Positions 45,733 to 53,214 of a DNA stretch of 64,000 nt are shown here, one piece after another. Position 1 is the first letter of the stretch. Each line of letters starts with the position of its first letter. The notes under the pieces are model-generated. The model searched no databases. It worked only from the letters and a program-made list of their open reading frames with translations, and had not been told where the DNA came from. Both the position numbers and the translations under genes were made by a program. The DNA comes from Bacteroidales bacterium (GTDB lineage: Bacteria; Bacteroidota; Bacteroidia; Bacteroidales; Tenuifilaceae): NCBI GenBank assembly GCA_003818205.1, contig RPRQ01000002.1, positions 1 to 64,000 of the forward strand, given 5' to 3'.

Positions 45733-45989
45733 AATACCAATTTTATGATAAGCGTTATTCATTTCAATTCTATAATTTGGGTATGGCTCTGGCGGGGCTA
45801 CCCCGCACATTAGTCTTTTGCGCCCTACGTGGGTGCTTGTGATTATTCGTAATCACTCCTTCATTAAATAGAATTCAAACAAAAACATTTCACCCAATAA
45901 GATCAGAGAATACAAAAGTTAACCAAGATCAAATTAATGGAACTGCGCACTCTGTGTCTCTACGGTGTAAAACAAAAAAATCAGAAATA
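45733..45989 (+). other. Structured leader between attenuator and trpB
   Basis: This 257-bp stretch lies between the attenuator and trpB and has no gene. It holds two strong hairpins: GCGGGG/CCCCGC with a CTA loop (45792-45806) and GTGATTA/TAATCAC with a TTCG loop (45839-45856). Near 45945-45965 is a degenerate arm resembling the CCACGGAGACAC repeats. It may be a repeat inserted between the attenuator and its gene. Confidence 0.5.
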
Positions 45990-47195
45990 ATGGAAACAAC
46001 AACCTTAAAACAAAACGTAGAAGTATCGCCCCTGTCAGAAATGCTTAATCATAATGGTCAATATGGAGACTATGGCGGATCGTATGTGCCTCCAGTATTA
46101 GCCAAACCATTGGAACGTTTAGCCGATACATTCAACTCATTGGTTCAAGATTCCTCATTTATCAAAGAGTACATTTACTTACTAAAGCAGTACGTTGGTC
46201 GCCCCTCCCCTCTATACTACGCAAAGAGGCTTTCTGAGCATATTGGCTCAACTATCTATCTAAAACGTGAAGACCTTAACCACACAGGTTCTCATAAGAT
46301 TAACAACACCATCGGACAGATTCTCGTTGCAAAACGGATGGGTGCAAAAGAGATAATTGCCGAAACAGGTGCAGGTCAGCACGGCGTTGCAACAGCAACG
46401 GCAGCTGCATTGATGGGAATTCCTTGCAAAATATTTATGGGCGCTAAGGATATTAAACGGCAATCGTTAAACGTTAGTCGGATTAAGCTTCTTGGAGCAG
46501 AGCTAATTCCCACAGAATCAGGTACCGCTACATTGAAAGATGCTGTTGATATTGCTTTAGGATATTACATTGAACATCCTGATTCCTTTTATTTACTAGG
46601 TTCTCAGGTTGGTCCTCACCCATACCCGAAAATGGTCGGTTACTTCCAAAGTGTAATTGGACAAGAAGCACGGCAGCAAATTCTTAATGCCGAAGGACGA
46701 TTACCTCAAGCAATATTTGCCTGTATTGGTGGTGGTTCGAATGCCATTGGACTATTCTCTGGATTTCTAAACGATAAAGAGGTTGAGATTTATGGTGCTG
46801 AAGGTGGCGGAGAAGCCCATGAGGGGAATACCGCAGCGACCATCTCATTCGGCAAACCCGCTGTTTTTCAAGGAACATACTCTTACTGCTTGGTCGATAA
46901 GGATGGAAATCCGGTTGAATCCCATTCAATAGCCGCAGGTTTAGATTACCCAGGAATTAGCCCTCAGCACGCTTATCTTAACGATACAAAGAGAGCAAGT
47001 TATTACCCTGTAACCGATGAGGCAGCGATTGTGGGTTTCAAACTATTATCTCAGCTTGAAGGAATAACACCTGCCATTGAATCATCGCATGCAATTGCCT
47101 TAGCAGCGAAAATACTTAAAAACAAGGAGATGCTAGCCATCATTAACCTTTCTGGTCGAGGCGATAAGGATGTGGATAGAGATTTGAACGAGTAA
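45990..47195 (+). CDS. trpB: Tryptophan synthase beta subunit
   Basis: TrpB joins indole and serine to make L-tryptophan with PLP, normally in a complex with TrpA. The 401-residue product starts METTTLKQNV at the ATG at 45990. It shows GQYGDYGGSYVPP, the PLP Lys103 in HTGSHKINN, catalytic Glu125 in AETGAGQHGVA, and the phosphate-binding GGGSNAIG. It is the TrpB1 type that pairs with TrpA. Yet no trpA, trpE, trpC, trpD or trpF lies beside it; it is a solitary gene here. A Trp attenuator upstream and the hairpin at 47213 downstream suggest a single-gene transcript regulated by Trp. Confidence 0.95.
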   Translation: METTTLKQNVEVSPLSEMLNHNGQYGDYGGSYVPPVLAKPLERLADTFNSLVQDSSFIKEYIYLLKQYVGRPSPLYYAKRLSEHIGSTIYLKREDLNHTGSHKINNTIGQILVAKRMGAKEIIAETGAGQHGVATATAAALMGIPCKIFMGAKDIKRQSLNVSRIKLLGAELIPTESGTATLKDAVDIALGYYIEHPDSFYLLGSQVGPHPYPKMVGYFQSVIGQEARQQILNAEGRLPQAIFACIGGGSNAIGLFSGFLNDKEVEIYGAEGGGEAHEGNTAATISFGKPAVFQGTYSYCLVDKDGNPVESHSIAAGLDYPGISPQHAYLNDTKRASYYPVTDEAAIVGFKLLSQLEGITPAIESSHAIALAAKILKNKEMLAIINLSGRGDKDVDRDLNE

Positions 47196-47212
47196 TGTTT
47201 ACTATTGATGAT

Positions 47213-47250
47213 CTACCCCAACTCAACGTGACAAGGGGTAGTTCATTTTA
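47213..47250 (+). terminator. Weak terminator after trpB
   Basis: CTACCCC (47213-47219) pairs with GGGGTAG (47235-47241), followed by TTCATTTTA. The 15-base loop and short T run make it a modest candidate. Confidence 0.5.
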
Positions 47251-47369
47251 AAAGCACTAATAACTAAATAGCAAATTCTAAAATATTCATATATATTTAT
47301 GACTTGTATTTTTCTACATAAATATAATGAATGCTTATTTGTTTCTTGCTAATGAATAACTAGTTATAG

Positions 47370-48443
47370 ATGATAAAAAGAATATCTGAAAAGACATTTC
47401 TTTTAGAAATTGCTAAGATAACCGGAGTTCTACTATGGTTTTTACTATCCTCAATTAGCTGGATTATCACCCCAAAAGATGGTTCATCCAACAATCAAAT
47501 TCTATTAATTCGGCTTGTGCAAACCCTATCTGGCTATATTGTAATAAGCTTGTATTATGGCGTTTTCAACATTTTAGATCGAAAATCAATTCTATCTAAA
47601 AGAGTTTTTATATATCTATTGTTTCCTATTTGCTTTATCATTTCAATGTTTTGGAATATTTTGGGAGATACTTTGGGGTGGCTACTTAAATTAAACGGTC
47701 TGGCATTTTCCAATTATCTTTACCTTTTTTTAAGTGCCCTATTCTATTTCATTCCTACTCTTGCTTTTACTGGATTATATTATGCAATAATTCATTGGCT
47801 TAACTATAAACGACAAAAGGAAAAAACTTTGATAGCCACAAACCTCGCCAACGAGACTCAGCTCCAAATGCTCAGATATCAAATAAACCCTCATTTCCTC
47901 TTCAATGCGTTAAATACAATTCGAGCGATGGTTGAAGCGGACAAAACGATTGCCCGTAAGATGATTACAGAATTATCTGATTTCTTCCGCTATTCGTTAT
48001 CAAATAATGGCACTACGGAAACCCTAGAGAATGAGATTAATGCAATAAAAAACTACCTTGAGATTCAGAAGACTCGTTTCGAAGAAAAGTTGATAATTGA
48101 ATATGATATTGATGAAAGGCTAAATAATATGAGAATCCCCTTCTTTATTATTCTGCCACTAGTTGAAAATGCTATTAAATTTGGTTTGCAAACAAGCAGT
48201 ATTCCCTTAAACATTAGAATCTTTGCTAGGATTAATCAGCACATTGAAATTCGTGTTAGCAATACCGGGAGTTTAGTCGAAAACACTGAAAATAGTGATT
48301 GTACAAAGACAGGAATTGCAAACACTAAGAAAAGGTTGGAACTTTATTTCCCCAATAATCATTCGTTTAAGCTATTTGAGGAAGATAATTGGGTAATATC
48401 AAAAATTATAATTACTGACATCAAAAAACATTTACCAATTTAA
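47370..48443 (+). CDS. LytS-type sensor histidine kinase
   Basis: A membrane kinase of 357 residues: about four transmembrane helices in the first 150 residues, a short coiled linker, then a His_kinase (LytS/YehU) domain with the phospho-acceptor His in LQMLRYQINPHFLFNALN and the degenerate ATP-binding part PLVENAIKFGL and GIANTKKRLELYF. There is no extracellular sensor domain, so it probably senses something in or near the membrane. It is 2 bp upstream of its LytTR partner. The signal is unknown. Confidence 0.93.
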   Translation: MIKRISEKTFLLEIAKITGVLLWFLLSSISWIITPKDGSSNNQILLIRLVQTLSGYIVISLYYGVFNILDRKSILSKRVFIYLLFPICFIISMFWNILGDTLGWLLKLNGLAFSNYLYLFLSALFYFIPTLAFTGLYYAIIHWLNYKRQKEKTLIATNLANETQLQMLRYQINPHFLFNALNTIRAMVEADKTIARKMITELSDFFRYSLSNNGTTETLENEINAIKNYLEIQKTRFEEKLIIEYDIDERLNNMRIPFFIILPLVENAIKFGLQTSSIPLNIRIFARINQHIEIRVSNTGSLVENTENSDCTKTGIANTKKRLELYFPNNHSFKLFEEDNWVISKIIITDIKKHLPI

Positions 48444-48445
48444 GG

Positions 48446-49171
48446 ATGAACAAGAAAAGGGTAGTAATTATTGATGATGAACGACCTGCAAGAATTGAAT
48501 TAGCATTCTTACTAACCGCTTTTCCTGAGATTTCGATTGTAGGTGAAGCCGATAGTATTGAAAGTGCAGTTGCGGTTATTGCAAAAACCAAACCCGATAT
48601 TGTATTCCTAGATATCCAACTAACTGGTGAAAATGGATTTGATCTTCTTCCAAGAATAGCAGTTGATTATAAAATAATTTTTGTAACAGCATTCAACCAA
48701 TACGCAATAAAAGCTTTTGATGTAAATGCAGCCGACTACCTGCTGAAACCTGTTAATCCTGCTCGTCTATCCATATCATTAAGAAGGTTATTAGAACAAG
48801 CTGAAACTGAACGCACGGAGGTTAAACGGTTTGATTTTAGCGATTCAATTTATGTAAAACTTAACAATCATACATCAAAATTCATTGAGATAAGCACAAT
48901 TTCGGCTATTACATCCGTTGGCAACTACTCAAAATTGGTTACCGTTGATGGGAATAAATACCATGTATTAAAAACATTGAAGCAGTGGGAAGAAGAGTTA
49001 CCTACCGGTTACTTCGCTAGAATCCATCGTTCAACAATAGTAAATATAAAACATGTTGTAAAAATCGAAAACTATTCAAAAACCTATAATAGGGCTTACC
49101 TTAAAAATTCAGAAACCCCTCTTGAAATCAGCAGGAGCTGTTTTAAAAACCTTAAAAAGGCAAATCTGTAG
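48446..49171 (+). CDS. LytTR-family response regulator
   Basis: A 241-residue regulator with an N-terminal receiver (phospho-acceptor Asp56 in IVFLDIQLTGENGFD, Lys in YLLKPVNP) and a C-terminal LytTR DNA-binding domain (about 140-238; HVLKTLKQWEEELPTGYFARIHRSTIVNI). It works with the kinase directly upstream. Targets are unknown; the following lipoprotein and secreted-protein genes are candidates only by position. Confidence 0.94.
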   Translation: MNKKRVVIIDDERPARIELAFLLTAFPEISIVGEADSIESAVAVIAKTKPDIVFLDIQLTGENGFDLLPRIAVDYKIIFVTAFNQYAIKAFDVNAADYLLKPVNPARLSISLRRLLEQAETERTEVKRFDFSDSIYVKLNNHTSKFIEISTISAITSVGNYSKLVTVDGNKYHVLKTLKQWEEELPTGYFARIHRSTIVNIKHVVKIENYSKTYNRAYLKNSETPLEISRSCFKNLKKANL

Positions 49172-49344
49172 AAATACAACTTTATCCTCTTTCGCTACTG
49201 CTTATCCTTAAATTCTACCGTTTATCACATTCTCCTATATCGGAATGGCATTATTACGTCAATTTGTACTATTCGAATGGAGTATTTAGTTGATATCCAT
49301 TTCTTTCTGAACAGTATAAACTATTAATGAAACCCTAAATTATT

Positions 49345-50304
49345 ATGAAAACTTACAATTTCTTGTTTCTATCCGTATTCATTATGGTTTTATCTTTTAC
49401 TAATTGCAAGAAAAGTAAAACAGAACCGGAAAGCAGTATGGAAATTCGTTTCAATGGTACTGGAGCCAGCAGTATAGTCGACTCTGTAAGAGTCGATAAT
49501 ATGTTGCAATGCACGAGCGTTACTCTAAAAGGAAGCGACATACTCGTATTACATGAATCAATTGGTGATGCAAGTACAAAATCCTACTCAAACGGCTTAA
49601 TGGAAATGTCATATATAACAGGTGACATGTTTAAATTGGTAGGATATTCGAGGGGGAAATATGTTACCATAAGTATTCTAAAGCCAACAAAATCTGAAAC
49701 AATTTCATTTAGCTTTACTTCATGCGAGGATGCTGATGGAAATAACTACCCTATTGTACAAATAGGAACACAACTATGGATGGCAGAAAACTTAAAAACC
49801 GCTAAATATCGTAATGGAGATATTATTCAGAATATATCTGATGGATGGACTGTGCTATCAACAGGGGCATACTGTAATTATAATAACAATCAAAGCAATT
49901 CAGTACTATATGGTAAACTATACAATTGGTATGCAATAAACGATAGCAGAAATATTGCTCCTGTTGGTTGGCACGTCCCATCTACCAGTGAATGGAATAT
50001 ATTATCAAATTATCTTGGAGGTGCAAGCGTATCGGGGGGCAAACTCAAATCAAAATGCACCACGCTTTGGAATAGCCCAAATACTGGAGGGACAAACGAA
50101 AGTGGGTTTAGTAGTTTACCCGGCGGATTTCGGGATGAGAATGGTACTTTTATGGAAGTTGGAACATGGGCAGCATACTGGTATTCTACACCTATAGATC
50201 AAACTACGGCTAATATTTTAGTTTTATGGCATGATGACGCTGATTTTGGTTCTCACTATGCTAATAAAGTATGCGGATTATCTGTTAGATGTTTAAAAGA
50301 TTAA
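49345..50304 (+). CDS. FISUMP-domain lipoprotein
   Basis: A 319-residue lipoprotein: signal peptide with lipobox SFTNC (Cys22) followed by KKSKTEPE. The C-terminal two thirds is a FISUMP (Fibrobacter succinogenes major paralogous) domain with DGNNYPIVQIGTQLWMAENLK, YGKLYNWYAI, PVGWHVPSTSEWNIL and SGFSSLPGGFRD, ending in GLSVRCLKD. These proteins are surface-exposed and occur in many copies in Bacteroidota and Fibrobacteres; the fold resembles C-type lectin/formylglycine-like folds and the ligand is unknown. Confidence 0.92.
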   Translation: MKTYNFLFLSVFIMVLSFTNCKKSKTEPESSMEIRFNGTGASSIVDSVRVDNMLQCTSVTLKGSDILVLHESIGDASTKSYSNGLMEMSYITGDMFKLVGYSRGKYVTISILKPTKSETISFSFTSCEDADGNNYPIVQIGTQLWMAENLKTAKYRNGDIIQNISDGWTVLSTGAYCNYNNNQSNSVLYGKLYNWYAINDSRNIAPVGWHVPSTSEWNILSNYLGGASVSGGKLKSKCTTLWNSPNTGGTNESGFSSLPGGFRDENGTFMEVGTWAAYWYSTPIDQTTANILVLWHDDADFGSHYANKVCGLSVRCLKD

Positions 50305-50380
50305 AATAACGTGAGTTATATCTAAGAAGTAATAGTAATTATCTAATTTGTTACATATCTTCATTTTGTATCGGAATGAT

Positions 50381-50471
50381 GCCTGCCTGCCGGTAGGCAG
50401 GGAATATTGGAATGATGGGATTTCTTCTAACATTTTTCTTCCCTGTCTTCCCTGCCTACTGGCAGACAGGC
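50381..50471. repeat. Inverted pair of the CCTGCC/GGCAGG repeat
   Basis: GCCTGCCTGCCGGTAGGCAG (from 50381) and a near-perfect reverse complement (50449-50471, 2 mismatches in 23) face each other over 45 bp. Each arm alone can form the hairpin CTGCCT-GCCGGT-AGGCAG. The same motif ends the three-way-junction copies at 53098-53119 and 60663-60684. It probably forms a hairpin after the FISUMP gene. Confidence 0.75.
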
Positions 50472-50590
50472 ATTCTTTCAAGTAATCCATAACGATATGA
50501 TCAGAATAAACTAACAATTAAGTTAATTCTTATATCGAACTGACATTATATTAGTTAAATTAACAACTTGAAAAACATAATGAAAACTAA

Positions 50591-51520
50591 ATGGAAAAGA
50601 TACTATTTCTATTACTGCTAGGGTTAAACAATCTTATTTATGCACAAGAAAATCAAGAATTTCCAGTGCTAAAAGGAGAATATCTAGGGCAAAAACCACC
50701 GGGCATTATTCCTGAAGTATTTGCACCAGGAATAGTTTCAGATACAAGTTTGTGGGAACACTGTCAAGTTGCTGTTTCTCCAAGGGGAGATGAGATATAC
50801 TGGTCAGCATGGACACCCAAATACCCACCTTTAGATCCTAAATACACTGAAACCGAACAGATATTTTATTCAAAATTAGAAAATGGAACGTGGACAAAAC
50901 CAGCCCTGGCCGAATTTGTAAAAGATTTCTTGACAACATACAATGGCGGACCAGTGTTTTCCCTAGATGGAAACAAATTGTTTTTTTACTCACTCCGTCC
51001 CGATGGTTTAGGGGATTTAGATACTTATTATGTTGAAAAAACTGATGGTAAATGGAGTAAACCCATCAATGTAGGTAAACCTTACAATTCTGCTGGTACT
51101 GATTTGACACCGGCGTTTAATGCACAGGGGAGTGCATATAAGAACTTCCAGAATACAATAAAATATAAATATGAAAACGGAGTATTCTCTAATCCTGATA
51201 CAATAGTTATTAATAAAGACTTTAGTCTTCGATTCCCCCCATATGTTTCACCCAATGAAAGCTATATTATTTTTTCGGCGAACAAAGCAGGAGGCTTTGG
51301 CTCTCTTGATTTATATATCAGCTTTAAAAATTCAAAAAATCAATGGGGATATCCAATAAATATGGGAGATAAAATAAATACATCAGAAGCAGAACGTTTC
51401 CCAGTTGTATCGCCAGATGGAAAATATTTGTTTTTCTTGAGGCATACTGAAACTCAGGACTTCTTTTGGTTATCGACAGCAATACTTGACGTGTTAAAGA
51501 AACAATCAATAGACAAATAG
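50591..51520 (+). CDS. Secreted WD40-like (PD40) beta-propeller protein
   Basis: A 309-residue protein with a signal peptide (KILFLLLLGLNNLIYAQ) and PD40-type blades: VAVSPRGDEIYWSAW, GGPVFSLDGNKLFFYSLRPD, PPYVSPNESYIIFSANKAGG and FPVVSPDGKYLFFLRHTE. These repeats, known from TolB, form propellers that bind peptides or polymers. It is a full-length-looking but short version. Substrate unknown. A small gap separates it from the esterase gene downstream on the same strand. Confidence 0.88.
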   Translation: MEKILFLLLLGLNNLIYAQENQEFPVLKGEYLGQKPPGIIPEVFAPGIVSDTSLWEHCQVAVSPRGDEIYWSAWTPKYPPLDPKYTETEQIFYSKLENGTWTKPALAEFVKDFLTTYNGGPVFSLDGNKLFFYSLRPDGLGDLDTYYVEKTDGKWSKPINVGKPYNSAGTDLTPAFNAQGSAYKNFQNTIKYKYENGVFSNPDTIVINKDFSLRFPPYVSPNESYIIFSANKAGGFGSLDLYISFKNSKNQWGYPINMGDKINTSEAERFPVVSPDGKYLFFLRHTETQDFFWLSTAILDVLKKQSIDK

Positions 51521-51634
51521 TTTATATACCATTCGGGAAATAGTAGAAAACCACAAATCTTAACACATTCTGGTTTTTAAATACTTACGCAAAGACTATT
51601 GAATAAAGAAATACATTAAAAGAAAAGAAGCCTT

Positions 51635-52822
51635 ATGAAGACTATCAAATTACTAGTAATACTTTTACTCCTCTCTGGAGCCATTTACGCACAAAACAGC
51701 GATGATATTATCATTGCTAAAAGAATCAGATTAACCTCGGCAGTACTCGGTGAGGAGCGTACAATTTATGTTTCTACTCCATCCAGCTATTCCGATTCGA
51801 CGACCTCATTCCCGGTGATGTATGTCCTTGATGGCGATCGATATGTAGTAACATTTTATTCAGGATTGATAGATAATTTATCCAGCTATGGTCTATGCCC
51901 TGAAATGATAGTTGTGGCTATAGAAAATACTTTTAGAATTCGGGATATGGCTCCATCAAAACCAAAGTACAATGAAAAAGGGGTTGAAATAAAGTACTTT
52001 GGGGATGAAAAAGTTGGGGAGGCCGACAAATTCTTCGATTTTATCGAAAATGAACTTTTTACCTATATTGAAAAAAACTATAGAACAATTCCTCACAGGA
52101 TTTTCTCGGGTCATTCAGCAGCGGCAATGTGCGTAACACACGCTTTCCTTTCGCACACGAATATGTTCAACGCATACATCGCCATGAGCCCTTCACTAAA
52201 CTGGGACTCCAATCTGCTTAATAAAGCGGCTGAAGAAAAAATTGGGAGTATGAATCTTAAAGGTAAACAGTACTATTTCAGTGTAGGTGGCAATGAAACA
52301 CCCTCCACTATTGAAGATGCGCATGCTTTTGCGTTAACGCTAAAGACAAAATCACCGGCGGTGCTGAGATGGAAATTCGACTACCTTGCAAATGAAGACC
52401 ATGGAAGTCAGACTACTATTGCTCTTTATAATGGACTGAGATTTATATACGATGGTTGGAATTATGATCAAGATAAAATGGTAGCCGGTGGACTGAACGC
52501 AATCGATAGTTTCTACAAGAATCTTACCGATCGGTTTGGATATGAGATTCTACCTGATGCCAATACAATGAATTCGATTGGCTGGGCAGTAAAACGTGCT
52601 GGAAGATTTCAAGATGCTATCCTAATACTCGAAGAAAACATTCGAAGACACCCTGCATTTCCAGAAGCCTATAGCTATCTAGCAGAAACATATTCAACTT
52701 CTGGGAATACAGAACTTGCTATAAAAAGCATTAATAAGGCGATACAATTAGCAACTGACCAAAAATATGAAAACGGCTTAAAGCGATATAATACATTACT
52801 TGAACGATACAAAAGCAAGTAA
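51635..52822 (+). CDS. Secreted esterase (esterase D family) with C-terminal TPR
   Basis: A 395-residue protein with a signal peptide (LLVILLLLSGAIYAQ), an alpha/beta-hydrolase domain of the enterochelin/S-formylglutathione esterase type (nucleophile Ser161 in SGHSAAA, His in NEDHGSQ, oxyanion region PVMYVLDGDRYV) and a C-terminal TPR pair (GRFQDAILILEENIRRHPAF, EAYSYLAETY). It could cleave siderophore esters or acetyl-sugar esters. The context (secreted propeller protein upstream) suggests an envelope role but no substrate. Confidence 0.88.
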   Translation: MKTIKLLVILLLLSGAIYAQNSDDIIIAKRIRLTSAVLGEERTIYVSTPSSYSDSTTSFPVMYVLDGDRYVVTFYSGLIDNLSSYGLCPEMIVVAIENTFRIRDMAPSKPKYNEKGVEIKYFGDEKVGEADKFFDFIENELFTYIEKNYRTIPHRIFSGHSAAAMCVTHAFLSHTNMFNAYIAMSPSLNWDSNLLNKAAEEKIGSMNLKGKQYYFSVGGNETPSTIEDAHAFALTLKTKSPAVLRWKFDYLANEDHGSQTTIALYNGLRFIYDGWNYDQDKMVAGGLNAIDSFYKNLTDRFGYEILPDANTMNSIGWAVKRAGRFQDAILILEENIRRHPAFPEAYSYLAETYSTSGNTELAIKSINKAIQLATDQKYENGLKRYNTLLERYKSK

Positions 52823-52926
52823 AAAGTAAAACTTTTCCTTTTAGATTGTTTCGCAAATGCCCGTTTCGCTTTGATTGCTATAATGTTCTATAATGCAACC
52901 TTCAATTGTAATTGAGATTAGTTATC

Positions 52927-53128
52927 ATTATTAACCGAGAAAAAAATCTAAATTCAATAGGTCGCAGCGATGCTGCTTCCAGTTAAAATATAATCATCTA
53001 TTCTACAAATAGTTCGCAGCGACGCTGCTTTTTAAAGTCGCATAGCGACGACCTATTTGTAGAAATTTTGATTAAGCAGAAAATCAAGCCCCGTTAGGCC
53101 TGCCTGCCGGTAGGCAGGGGTGACCTAT
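52927..53128 (+). repeat. Three-way-junction repeat, copy 2
   Basis: Copy 2 of the family; it matches copy 1 (58-207, inverted) along 52927-53075 and copy 3 (60493-60693) to 53128. Outer stem 53003-53012 with 53053-53062 encloses the hairpins at 53016-53028 and 53037-53049; an extra GCAGC/GCTGC hairpin is at 52964-52976. The end (53085-53128) is the CCTGCC/GGCAGG hairpin followed by GGTGACCTAT. It fills most of the gap between the esterase and the ABC permease genes. Confidence 0.88.
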
Positions 53129-53214
53129 GATATTATGTAGTAATATTAAGTGTTTCATGAATTATATAATATTTTAGTCGGTCAGTAGTGATTAGTTATC
53201 TAAAATTCGATGCC

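Noticed and set aside
53188-53214. GTG start for the ABC permease
   Set aside because: The ATG at 53215 gives the usual cytoplasmic N-terminus (MIKNYHKIVFRNIKK) of this permease family.
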